Origin: an uncultured Rikenellaceae bacterium
Lineage (GTDB): Bacteria; Bacteroidota; Bacteroidia; Bacteroidales; Rikenellaceae
Reading direction: 5' to 3'
Assembly: GCA_946486375.1 (NCBI GenBank)
Contig: CAMLTW010000001.1
Coordinates: forward strand, 434,001-498,000
Length of the DNA: 64,000 nucleotides
This document shows, one piece after another, positions 33,561 to 42,759 of the stretch (positions are counted from its first letter, which is position 1; the number at the start of each line of letters is the position of its first letter). Under the pieces are notes generated by a model. The model was not told the origin of the DNA. It did not search any database and saw only the letters and a program-made list of their open reading frames with translations. Position numbers and translations under genes: made by a program.

Positions 33561-34074
33561 ATTTATCCGGAAACGGAAGCGCGGGAAACGGATGCCCGCT
33601 TTTACGCTGGCGGAAATGCTGGTCGTTATGGTTCTTTCGGGGATCGTTCTGCTGGCGGTGTTCCGGGGGTATTCTCTGTTTGAAACTTTGCTGAAACAGG
33701 CGCAGGGCGTGTTGGAAGCGGATATGAAGCGGCTGGAAAACCGGGACAGGTTCATGACGCTTGTGTCGGAGTGCGACAGCATCCGGGAGGAAGGGCGGTT
33801 CATGCGGGTGTTCGGAGCGGACGGCGTTCGGGCCGAGCTGGTCAGAAACGATTCCGTGCTGACGGTCGTATGGACCGGAGGGAAAACGGACACGCTGTTT
33901 TCCGGAATCGTTTTTTTCCGCACGGTCTTCCGGGACGGGTCTTCGGGTTTGGTGGACAGTTTAATCGTCATAAACGATGGGGTGGAATGGCGTTTCGCTG
34001 TCCGGTACGATCCGGGAACGGAAACGGAGCGGCTGCTCGAACGGATGGAGGAGGAATACGCACATGAAAATTGA
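33550..34074 (+). CDS. Minor pseudopilin, GspJ-like
   Basis: The 174-residue protein has a basic leader ending MPA (residue 17), then the type IV pilin N-helix FTLAEMLVVMVLSGIVLLAV with Glu at mature position 5. Ala rather than Gly precedes the cut site. The mature part has the GspJ-like pattern of a long amphipathic helix followed by strands. It starts 11 bp before the end of the GspI-like gene and ends 11 bp inside gspF, so it is fully embedded in the translational chain. The pilin motif is clear; the J designation is by size and order. Confidence 0.82.
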   Translation: METEFIRKRKRGKRMPAFTLAEMLVVMVLSGIVLLAVFRGYSLFETLLKQAQGVLEADMKRLENRDRFMTLVSECDSIREEGRFMRVFGADGVRAELVRNDSVLTVVWTGGKTDTLFSGIVFFRTVFRDGSSGLVDSLIVINDGVEWRFAVRYDPGTETERLLERMEEEYAHEN

Positions 34075-35191
34075 AATCGAATTATCGGAAGCGGATTCGT
34101 CGCGTTTTCGTCGGGACGTTTCGGCAAGTGGAAAAAGCGGTTCGTGGCGCACGGGACGGTTGAACGATGCGAAGAAGGAAACGCTGTTCGCGGAATTCCA
34201 TTCGCTGCTTTCTTCCGGGCTCGATTTTAACCGGGCTTTCGAACTGTTGATTTTCGGGGAAGGAGAGGGGGAAACCGGGACGCTTCTCACCGGTCTGCAT
34301 GCTGCCGTGGTCGGAGGGTGCACGCTTTGGGAAGCGTTTCGGGGCAGCGGGCGTTTTTCGGCGCTGGACTGCGGCGTGATCCGCATCGGGGAAGAAACCG
34401 GTAAACTGAATGAGTCGCTGGCCTTCCTGTGCGAATATTACCGGAAGAAGACCGCCCAGCGGCGAATGATTTCCGGAGCGGTCAGTTATCCCCTCATCAT
34501 CCTGTTTACCGCCGTTACGGTACTGGTTTTCATGGTGACAGTCATCGTGCCGATGTTCGAGCAGGTATATGCCCGGATGGGCGGCGAGTTGCCCGGAATC
34601 ACGCAGGCGGTAATCGCCCTGTCCCGGAATTTCAAGCAGTATGCGTTCGTTTTCCTCCTCCTTGGCGCAGGACTGGGAACGGCCGTATTTTTTGGACGGC
34701 ATACGGAACGTTTTCGCCGGCTGAAATCCCTGCTTTTATTGAAGTTCCCCTTGACGGGAGGCCTGTTGAGAAAACATTACCAGTCCCATTTCTGCAAACT
34801 GATGTACCTGCTTTACGGTTCGGGCGTCCCGTTGCTGCAGGGGGTGGAGATGCTCAGGGATATCATTACCTTTTATCCTTACCGGCGTTCCTTCGAAGCG
34901 ATCGGCGACGGGCTGCGGAACGGAGAGACGTTTGCGGAGAACGTGGGACGTTTCCCGGAACTGTACGGACGGAAACTGCCGATGCTGCTGCGGGTGGGAG
35001 AGGAAACCAACCGGCTGTCCGAGGTGCTTTTCCGGCAGGGCGACATCCTTACCGCGGAGCTGGAGCACCGGTTGAAACAGCTGGGAACCGTACTGGAACC
35101 CCTGCTGATTCTTTTTGTGGGCATCCTCGTCGCCGTAGTCCTGATTTCGATGTACATGCCGATGTTCAAACTCGGAAACGCCATTCATTGA
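34064..35191 (+). CDS. gspF: Type II secretion inner-membrane platform protein (GspF/PilC family)
   Basis: The 375-residue inner-membrane platform protein contacts GspE and the pseudopilus. It contains two repeats of the T2SSF domain. The first (about 40-165) has FAEFHSLLSSGLDFNRAFELL and IRIGEETGKLNESLAFL, then a membrane helix. The second (about 235-360) has FCKLMYLLYGSGVPLLQGVEML and LLRVGEETNRLSEVLF, then the C-terminal membrane helix. The paired GEE-(T/S) motifs are diagnostic. The start is ATG 34064, 11 bp inside the upstream gene; an earlier in-frame ATG would add 29 residues of overlap. It is the last gene of the machine. The RHS genes begin 87 bp later. Confidence 0.95.
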   Translation: MKIEIELSEADSSRFRRDVSASGKSGSWRTGRLNDAKKETLFAEFHSLLSSGLDFNRAFELLIFGEGEGETGTLLTGLHAAVVGGCTLWEAFRGSGRFSALDCGVIRIGEETGKLNESLAFLCEYYRKKTAQRRMISGAVSYPLIILFTAVTVLVFMVTVIVPMFEQVYARMGGELPGITQAVIALSRNFKQYAFVFLLLGAGLGTAVFFGRHTERFRRLKSLLLLKFPLTGGLLRKHYQSHFCKLMYLLYGSGVPLLQGVEMLRDIITFYPYRRSFEAIGDGLRNGETFAENVGRFPELYGRKLPMLLRVGEETNRLSEVLFRQGDILTAELEHRLKQLGTVLEPLLILFVGILVAVVLISMYMPMFKLGNAIH

Positions 35192-35278
35192 CCTATTAAA
35201 ACGATTGCCTATGGAATAATGCGAAAAAAGATTCTCCCCGGTCGGATATGTGCTTTTCTCATTGAAATCCTTGAAAAC

Positions 35279-38200
35279 ATGAAACTGAAAAACCTTGTTG
35301 AAATTCTCTGCCTGAGCTGTTTCGTGGCGGGCGGAGGCCGGGCGGGTTTCGCACAAAACTACAACAACCTGCAGGCCGTTCCCTCTTCCGACGGCATGTC
35401 CCTGATCCGTAGCATCCAGAATCCGGTGGACTATTCGACCGGCGTGACCGCTGTCCAGGTACCTCTTTACACGATTCAGACTCCCGATCTTCAGGTACCC
35501 GTAGCTCTCGCCTATCAGGCTTCCGGTCTGAAGATCGAAGACCGGGCTTCCTCGGTCGGACTGGGATGGAGGTTCGCCGCCGGGGGCAGGATCACGCGCA
35601 TCGTGAAACAGAAGCCCGATGAAAAATATTCCAGTCGCTGGGGCATAAGCGACACGGAAGTTGCCCGGGAATTTTACCAGTATGTCGGTTCCGCTTACCA
35701 GTTGTACAACGAGATAGATGCCGAGCCGGATTTGTTCTTCTTCGAAATTCCCGGAAAATCGGGCATGTTCGTCTTCGATCATACCGGGACGGCGCATACG
35801 ATTCCGTACCAGAACCTCGCCATCCGGTGGATCGGGAAAACCTCTTTTGAAATTACGGATGAAAAAGGGGTAAAATATCGTTTCGGAACCGTGGACGCTT
35901 CCCGCGAAACGACTACCGTAGAATATCAGAACCCCAACCTGAAAAACGGCCAGACGACACTCTCCTACGTGTCCACCTGGCACCTGGATGAAATCGAAAG
36001 CTATGCCGGGAATAAGGTCACCTTTACCTACGCATACGGTTCTTCCGTCGAGGAAACGCGCCGCAATACGACGCTCAACCTGTGGAGCGACCACACCGTG
36101 ATCAATAATTCGTACAATTCAATTACGACGACCGTCCAGCCGCGCCTGTTGAATGCCGTTCGCTGGGACGGGGGAAGCATGACCTTTCTGCACGACATTT
36201 CAAAAAATCGAATCTCGTCATTCGAGGTCAGCGAAAACACGAATCTGAAATCGGTGGAATTCGTTTATACCCCCCATCCGGTTCGTGCCGAAGATTTCCT
36301 GCTGCACAGCATCCGGGAAAGATATTCGGACGATACGGGCAGACAGGTTTACGCCTTCGCTTACAATACCGCCCGGCATCTGCCGCTGCGAACCGCTTCC
36401 AATTTCGATCACTGGGGCTATTGCAACGGCGAGGGATACGTGGGCTCTATTCCGAACTTTTCCGTCCCCGGTCGGATCAATTATACCGGAGCCGACCGCG
36501 AACCGTCGCTGGAGTACACCAGCGCGGACGTACTGACCGAAATCCGGTATCCGACGGGCGGAAAGGTGCAGTACGAGTACGAACTGAATTCATATTGGAA
36601 CGAGGGAATGATGAAACCCGGCGGAGGTTTGCGTATCCGGGAAATCAGGCAGGTCGCAGAAGACGGGAAAACGATGCGTACCCGGTACGATTACCGCAAT
36701 TCGGGTCGAATCGTGACGCCTCCCGTCACGGGGTATGTGCGGATGACATACATCAGTATCAACGGAGCGGTCAAATACCCCGTGACCATTTCTTCCAAAC
36801 CCCTCAACGACATTTTCGATTTGAACGGAACCAGTATTTATTATACTTCCGTGGATGAGATTCGAAGCGACGGAAGCCGGACCCGATACGATTATGGAAA
36901 CTTGTCTGCGGATTCCCCGCCCTTGCTCCATCAATACTATTCGGCTTCGGATGTTCGTCTGAACGTAGGTTCGTCCAACCTGGATTGCCGCAACATCGTC
37001 TCGGTATTGCCGGTCACTTCCCGTTTCTGGAGAAAGCGGCTGCTTCGACAGGTGACCCGGTACGATGTTTCCGGAACGAAAATCGTTTCCCAACAGCGGT
37101 ACACCTACGAGCTGGACGAGGATGCCAGAGCGATCGTCAAAGCCTATGTGCCCTATGTGGATTTTCTGGTGGGCATCGAGGCCGGCAAATACGTGGGGGA
37201 ATACCAGTGGGAGTCCCAACCGTGTTATTTGAAGAAGGTCGAGAACGTAGCTACCGACTATGAACCGGGGTCGGAGCAATCGTTCGTATACGATACCGAG
37301 CATCTGGTTCCGACGACGGTAGCGAATCGGGATGCGGAAGGCAACACCATCGAGAATACGATCGCATATCCCTGGAATTATACCGTTCCAGCAGTAGGAG
37401 AAGGCTCCCCTTTGTACGGATTGTATTTGTTGCAGCGGGATCGCATCGTAGTGCCCGTGGAAAGCGTGACGCGTCGCAACGGCGAAGTGATTGCGGGCGA
37501 ACTGACGACATTCCAGGCCCGGCAGGTCGGGGCGAGATTCCAGGCCGTTCCGGCAGCTTCCTATGCCTTGCGGGTGGAGAATCCGCTTACGGATTTCGTC
37601 CCGTCCCGGGCGGAAGGAAATGCTTTGGTGCAGGATACCCGGTATGATCCGGGCGATCGTTATGACTGCTACGACCGGTCGGGTAATGTAATTACGAGGA
37701 CTTCGGCTACCGGACAACAAAGCGCGACCGTTTTCGGGTACGGGAATTCCCATCCGATCGCGGAGGTCGGTCATGCCCGTCATTCGGAACCCCGGTATAT
37801 CCTGACCCGGAACGATCAGATGTTCGATTATTTATGGGAATACCCGGTCACGACGGATTATTTCATCGTGCCGCATGAGCAAACCATCCGCTTTGAGATC
37901 TACCGGAACCATCATTACGTGAATGCGGAGGTGACCTGTACCTATGAGATCGGATTGTCCGCCAGTCAGGTAATCTTCCGACACACCGATGTGGCTTCGC
38001 CCAATTCGGAAGACGACATCGGTTTTTCGGCGACGCTTCCGGCAGGCCGCTACCGTTTTCATGTCAGGGCGGATAAGGATGCGCCGCAGGCCTTTTACCA
38101 CATCGATTTTTCGATCGAAACGACCGAGCTTGCCTATGACCGGACGAATGAAATCTTTCACACGAGTTTCGAGGACGAAACGGGCAGCGTCCGAACGGAC

Positions 38201-38587
38201 AAGGCCAAGACCGGGGAAAACGTCTGGAAGGGGGAATATGCCATCGACCTTCGGAACTTTGCTGCGGGGACTTATGTCCTGTCGTACTGGAGTAGCACGG
38301 ATGCCGGAAATACCTGGCAGAAAGTTAAAGAAACCCTGACCGTCGCCGCTTCGGCTGCCTCGAAGACGATCGGCGGAAATTATTACATCGATGAAATTCG
38401 GATTCTCCCGAAGGATGCCCGCATGAAAACCTATACGTACCGCAAAGGGATCGGGAAAACGTCCGAAATGGATCATAACGGGAACGTGACCTACTACCGG
38501 TACGACACGGCCGGCAGGCTTTACCGAGAACTGGATAACGACGGAAAGGTGCTGCGGGAATACGAATATCATTACCAAAACGAATAA
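35279..38587 (+). CDS. Secreted RHS-type protein, first of a pair
   Basis: This is a 1102-residue exported protein with a signal peptide (MKLKNLVEIL..., cleavage likely after GFA, residue 25). The N-terminal region (VPSSDGMSLIRSIQNPVDYS to GLGWRFAAGG) is the conserved start of Bacteroidota RHS/SpvB-like shell proteins: VQVPLYTIQTPDLQVPVALAY and EDRASSVGLGW. Many YD-type repeats follow (YDYRNSGR, YDRSGNVITRTSATGQ), ending in YRYDTAGRLYRELDNDGKVLREYEY. There is no toxin tip; the chain stops after the repeats. It begins 87 bp after gspF and is followed 13 bp later by the second RHS gene, so the two are likely one transcript and may form a composite shell. An alternative ATG at 35219 would spoil the signal peptide. 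Confidence 0.85.
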   Translation: MKLKNLVEILCLSCFVAGGGRAGFAQNYNNLQAVPSSDGMSLIRSIQNPVDYSTGVTAVQVPLYTIQTPDLQVPVALAYQASGLKIEDRASSVGLGWRFAAGGRITRIVKQKPDEKYSSRWGISDTEVAREFYQYVGSAYQLYNEIDAEPDLFFFEIPGKSGMFVFDHTGTAHTIPYQNLAIRWIGKTSFEITDEKGVKYRFGTVDASRETTTVEYQNPNLKNGQTTLSYVSTWHLDEIESYAGNKVTFTYAYGSSVEETRRNTTLNLWSDHTVINNSYNSITTTVQPRLLNAVRWDGGSMTFLHDISKNRISSFEVSENTNLKSVEFVYTPHPVRAEDFLLHSIRERYSDDTGRQVYAFAYNTARHLPLRTASNFDHWGYCNGEGYVGSIPNFSVPGRINYTGADREPSLEYTSADVLTEIRYPTGGKVQYEYELNSYWNEGMMKPGGGLRIREIRQVAEDGKTMRTRYDYRNSGRIVTPPVTGYVRMTYISINGAVKYPVTISSKPLNDIFDLNGTSIYYTSVDEIRSDGSRTRYDYGNLSADSPPLLHQYYSASDVRLNVGSSNLDCRNIVSVLPVTSRFWRKRLLRQVTRYDVSGTKIVSQQRYTYELDEDARAIVKAYVPYVDFLVGIEAGKYVGEYQWESQPCYLKKVENVATDYEPGSEQSFVYDTEHLVPTTVANRDAEGNTIENTIAYPWNYTVPAVGEGSPLYGLYLLQRDRIVVPVESVTRRNGEVIAGELTTFQARQVGARFQAVPAASYALRVENPLTDFVPSRAEGNALVQDTRYDPGDRYDCYDRSGNVITRTSATGQQSATVFGYGNSHPIAEVGHARHSEPRYILTRNDQMFDYLWEYPVTTDYFIVPHEQTIRFEIYRNHHYVNAEVTCTYEIGLSASQVIFRHTDVASPNSEDDIGFSATLPAGRYRFHVRADKDAPQAFYHIDFSIETTELAYDRTNEIFHTSFEDETGSVRTDKAKTGENVWKGEYAIDLRNFAAGTYVLSYWSSTDAGNTWQKVKETLTVAASAASKTIGGNYYIDEIRILPKDARMKTYTYRKGIGKTSEMDHNGNVTYYRYDTAGRLYRELDNDGKVLREYEYHYQNE

Positions 38588-38600
38588 AGGAGATACGGTT

Positions 38601-41600
38601 ATGAAAAAAATAGTTTTCGCCTTGCTGTTCCTGCTGGGATATTCGGCAGCCCATGCCGATGCGAGCCATATCGTGGATATTTCCCCGACTTCGGTCAATC
38701 TGCCTTATACCGCGTCCGAAGTAACATTTCGGTACGCGGTGGATCATCATTCCAACAATGATCTGGAATACATCCTGCGAGACGTTTCGGACTTGATTTC
38801 CGATGCGGGCAAGTGTTACGTGGACGTTACGGGCGAAGCCGAACCCTATCCTTCCATTTTGGGCACGTTCGTCGTTTCTTTTCCGGAAAATAAATCCATG
38901 GTTCAGCTGAATTACGAGGTCAATCTGGGGCAACAGTCGATCTGGATTCGCCAGCTTCCGCCGCCGGAACTCGCCGTTTACACGGTTTCCGGTGAGGGAG
39001 TAAATCAGGTTACGATCGGCTTGAGCGATTCGCAGATCGGGGTGACCTATACGTTGCTGTGCGACGGAATCCGGCAGACATCGCTGACGGGAAACGGCTT
39101 ACCGCTGCGTTTCGCCAGTGTTTCCCGGCCCGGAACGTATACCGTGGAGGCGAGTTACAGCGGAAAGGCTTCCAAAATCATGTCCGGCAGCGTCACGATC
39201 GCCGGCACCGATACGGCCAACTGGATCAAAACCAAAACCTTTCTCGATGCCGCGGGGACTTCTTTCCTGACCGATGTAGCCTACTACGACGGTCTGGGAC
39301 GTCCCGTTCAGCGGATTGCCGTGGGGGCGTCTCCCGTATCCGGGCGCGACGTTGTGGAATACGTTGAATACGACTGCATGGGCCGTTCCGATTCGGTGAG
39401 TTACCTGCCCTTCCCGGCCCCTGCCGGAAACGTCGGCAAACGGTTGCCCGATCCTCGGACTGTCCAGACCGCGTATTACGGACAAAAGTTCGCAGGCAGC
39501 GAAGACCGGCATTATGCTTATTCGAAGAACACATACGACGGTGCCGGGTTGCTGGCGACTTCTTCCGGGCCGGGAGAAAGCAGCGCCGCTCATCCGGTTC
39601 GATACACTTACCGGAAAAACGTTGCTGCCGACGGGGTGAAAAAATATGTCGTCGAAGGAAACCGGTTGAAATATGCGGGACCGTATCCGGAAAATCTCCT
39701 CAAGGTGAAAATATCGGAACAGGCCGGACTGCCTTCGGATCAACAGTCCGAATCTTATGAATATGCCGATGCCACCGGTCGGATTGTCGTCCGGGAAATC
39801 CGTGCCGGAGACGATCGTCGGTTCACGTACTACGTCTATGACGATCTGGGCCGTCAGCGGTTCGTCGTTCCGCCCGTGCTGGACGATCTGATCGGTTCCG
39901 TCGCTTATCCCGATCAGGCGCTGATCTCCAAGTACGGGTACTACATGGAATACGACGGATACGGGCATGTGATCACGCAATGCGTTCCCGGCGCCGAACC
40001 GGTCTACAACCTTTATGATCGGCGAGGCCGTCTGGCGATGACGCAGGACGGCCAACTAAGGGATGTGGATTTGTGGGCATTTACCAAATACGACCTCTAC
40101 GACCGTCCGGTCATGTCCGGTGTCTATCACGGAGGCACTTTGGAGTATCACCGGGGCGCTTTGCAGGATCAGACCGTCTTCGGAGAAAGCCGGGGAACGG
40201 CTCTTCACGGTTATACGGATGTCACCTATCCGGTCGTCGAAGACCCTCGGAATGTTCACGTGATCAACTATTACGACGATTACGGTTGGCAGAGCGGAAA
40301 CGCTCATGCTTTTTCCGAAGCCGATGCTCTGGACGGCGATTTGAGAGAGGAAGTCGTCGGACTGCAAACGGGAACGAAGGTGAAAGTGCTGGGAATCGCC
40401 GGAGATCAATGGTTGACGACTGTTACCTATTACGATCGGGAATATCGGCCCTTGCAGTCGGTTTCCGATCTGTTTCCCGCCGGAAAGGAAATCGTTTCCA
40501 ATGCACACGATTTTTCCGGGAAAGTGATCCAAACGCGGGTAAGGCAGGACGTCGGCGGTGAAACCTGTCTCTACGACAAATGGTTCGACTTCGATACGCA
40601 GGGAAGGCTCCTTCGGGTTCGGCAGCGGATCGACGGGGACGCGAACGGAGAAGTGACCGTCGCTTCCTATACGTACGATGAACTGGGCAACGTAAAGACC
40701 AAAGGGATTCACGGCGATGCGGATGTCACCGCTTACGAATACGATATTGCGGGGAACGGCATCGGGGAGGAATCTTCCCGGTTTTCCTACAAATTGTGGC
40801 TCGACAAATCTCCCGCTGCCGGGTGGGAGGGACGTCACGACGGCAATCTGGCCTGCGTCACCTGGGGAAACGATGCGTCGGGGAACCGGAAGGGGTACCG
40901 GTTTTCATACGACCGTTTCGGGCAGATGACGAGTGCCCGGTTTCTGGAACATTCCGGCTCCGCCTGGACGGAAACCGAAAAGTACGCCGAAAAGAATATC
41001 GCCTACGATCGGAACGGGAACATAACGGCTTTGCAGCGGACGGACGGAACGGGAAACCTCCTGCACGATCTGGCGTTCGGTTACACCCATGCTGCCAACG
41101 GCAATGCGCTGACTTCCGTTACCTGGAACGGAACGCCTTCTGCGGCGTTTTTATACGATCCCAACGGCAATATGCTCGAAGACGGACGAACCGGCGTTCA
41201 GGTCGCGTATAACCTATTGAATCTTCCGGAGCGGATATTTGCAAATGATGGGGAAATCCGGTACATTTACAGTGCTGCGGGAGAGAAGCTGGGGATGGCG
41301 TCGGAAGGTTCCTTGACTTACTATCGGAGCGTGATGGTTTACGGTCAGCAGGGAGAGGGCCCGGAACGATTGCTGTATGTGCTTCATCCGGAAGGGTTGG
41401 TGTCGAAAACGACGGGCGGTTACGTGTACCGTTATTTCAAGCGGGATTATCAGGGGAATGTTCGGCTGCTGCTTTCGGGCGACGGACAGGAGCTGGTGGA
41501 GGATCAGCGCACGGATTACTACCCGTACGGTTTGGCTCACGCGTATGAAAATCTGCATCTGAATCCGTATTTGTACAGTGGGAAGGAATATCAGTCCGCC

Positions 41601-42749
41601 ATGGTGGGCGGAGGGGCGCTGGGGTTGTATGATTTCGGTTCCCGTTACTACAATCCGCTGTACGGTCGCTGGTTCAACATTGACCCTGCGTTGCAGCTTG
41701 CCAATCCTTACGTATACTGTGGGAACAATCCCGTCATGTTCGTCGACCCGAACGGGGAGTTTGTGTGGTTTGTCCCGATTATGATTGGTGCGGCCATTGG
41801 TGTTGGTAGTTATACTATGTCCGTAGCTTTAAGTCCAGGGGGATTCGACAATTGGAGCTGGGGTGGATTTTTTGCAGGGATGGGTGCAGGAGCATTAGGC
41901 GGGGTGGCATCAGCTGCCGTAAGTGCGGCATTGCCAGCATTAGGAGGCTTTGCCGGAGGAGCCTTATCCGGAACCGCGGGTGGTTTTGTAGGGGGAGCGT
42001 TGCATTCGTGGTTTAACGGGGCTGGATTTGGTAAGGGATTATGGGCCGGAATAAAGGGTGGTATGATCGGAGGTGCAGCTGGCGGACTAATCAGAGGATT
42101 TTCTGCGAGATCCGGCGGGTTCAATTTCTGGAATGGATCGAAAGTGATAGGAGAGCAGTTGTCGGCAAGTTCCGCTTCTGGTCAGACTTATGGTGCAGCA
42201 ACGCTGAAGGGAATGGCTAATCAGGCAAAAGCGGATGTCGAATCTTTGTGGGGCATAAAGACTGGAAGGAATGGTTTGGTAGATATTTCCACTATGTTAG
42301 ATGCAGGTGCAAGAGGTAAACAATATACTTATCAAAATGGTTTTTTTGTAAATGGGGCTGGTGAAAATGTAGATGGGTTTACTCTTGGGTATGATAATGG
42401 GAATTCGAAGATATTTTTATCTCCTGATGCTGCTGCTTCAAGAGTAGGTGTTTTATCTGACTATTCTGTAACAACCATCACCAAGGGAATGCCAAGTGTG
42501 ACGTGGCTATCTCCCCGATATGTAAGCGTATTGGGGCATGAGTTGATACATGTTAGTAATTGGTTCAATGGAGGTTTCCGAATGCCTTTAAATGATTACA
42601 TAAGATACTCTGAAAATGCCGCGTATACCTTTTCCAAACAAGTATACCGTCATATGCCTTGGATGGTCAGAGCTATTAGTAACATGTTGGATATAAGAGG
42701 ATGGAATGTCTCCTACCCGGGATTCTCCACGACACCGATTTTCAGATAA
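38601..42749 (+). CDS. RHS repeat-associated core protein (DUF6443) with C-terminal metallopeptidase-like toxin tip
   Basis: This 1382-residue exported protein has a signal peptide (cleavage likely after SAAHA). A DUF6443-type region is at about 205-290 (ANWIKTKTFLDAAG, YYDGLGRPVQ). YD repeats follow, then the RHS core ending near residue 1050 with YDFGSRYYNPLYGRWFNIDP and YVYCGNNPVMFVDPNGE. Beyond the core is a Gly/Ala-rich hydrophobic segment (about 1053-1165), then a tip containing LGHELIHVSNW (HExxH at 1313-1317) and Glu1338 in YSENAAY as possible third zinc ligand. Base composition becomes AT-rich at the core boundary, the classic sign of a swapped toxin tip. RHS shells enclose and release such tips. 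Toxic activity is inference. Confidence 0.85.
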   Translation: MKKIVFALLFLLGYSAAHADASHIVDISPTSVNLPYTASEVTFRYAVDHHSNNDLEYILRDVSDLISDAGKCYVDVTGEAEPYPSILGTFVVSFPENKSMVQLNYEVNLGQQSIWIRQLPPPELAVYTVSGEGVNQVTIGLSDSQIGVTYTLLCDGIRQTSLTGNGLPLRFASVSRPGTYTVEASYSGKASKIMSGSVTIAGTDTANWIKTKTFLDAAGTSFLTDVAYYDGLGRPVQRIAVGASPVSGRDVVEYVEYDCMGRSDSVSYLPFPAPAGNVGKRLPDPRTVQTAYYGQKFAGSEDRHYAYSKNTYDGAGLLATSSGPGESSAAHPVRYTYRKNVAADGVKKYVVEGNRLKYAGPYPENLLKVKISEQAGLPSDQQSESYEYADATGRIVVREIRAGDDRRFTYYVYDDLGRQRFVVPPVLDDLIGSVAYPDQALISKYGYYMEYDGYGHVITQCVPGAEPVYNLYDRRGRLAMTQDGQLRDVDLWAFTKYDLYDRPVMSGVYHGGTLEYHRGALQDQTVFGESRGTALHGYTDVTYPVVEDPRNVHVINYYDDYGWQSGNAHAFSEADALDGDLREEVVGLQTGTKVKVLGIAGDQWLTTVTYYDREYRPLQSVSDLFPAGKEIVSNAHDFSGKVIQTRVRQDVGGETCLYDKWFDFDTQGRLLRVRQRIDGDANGEVTVASYTYDELGNVKTKGIHGDADVTAYEYDIAGNGIGEESSRFSYKLWLDKSPAAGWEGRHDGNLACVTWGNDASGNRKGYRFSYDRFGQMTSARFLEHSGSAWTETEKYAEKNIAYDRNGNITALQRTDGTGNLLHDLAFGYTHAANGNALTSVTWNGTPSAAFLYDPNGNMLEDGRTGVQVAYNLLNLPERIFANDGEIRYIYSAAGEKLGMASEGSLTYYRSVMVYGQQGEGPERLLYVLHPEGLVSKTTGGYVYRYFKRDYQGNVRLLLSGDGQELVEDQRTDYYPYGLAHAYENLHLNPYLYSGKEYQSAMVGGGALGLYDFGSRYYNPLYGRWFNIDPALQLANPYVYCGNNPVMFVDPNGEFVWFVPIMIGAAIGVGSYTMSVALSPGGFDNWSWGGFFAGMGAGALGGVASAAVSAALPALGGFAGGALSGTAGGFVGGALHSWFNGAGFGKGLWAGIKGGMIGGAAGGLIRGFSARSGGFNFWNGSKVIGEQLSASSASGQTYGAATLKGMANQAKADVESLWGIKTGRNGLVDISTMLDAGARGKQYTYQNGFFVNGAGENVDGFTLGYDNGNSKIFLSPDAAASRVGVLSDYSVTTITKGMPSVTWLSPRYVSVLGHELIHVSNWFNGGFRMPLNDYIRYSENAAYTFSKQVYRHMPWMVRAISNMLDIRGWNVSYPGFSTTPIFR

Positions 42750-42759
42750 TAAATCGATT

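Noticed and set aside
35219-38587. Longer start for the first RHS gene at ATG 35219
   Set aside because: It would put 20 mixed residues ahead of an otherwise normal signal peptide beginning at 35279.
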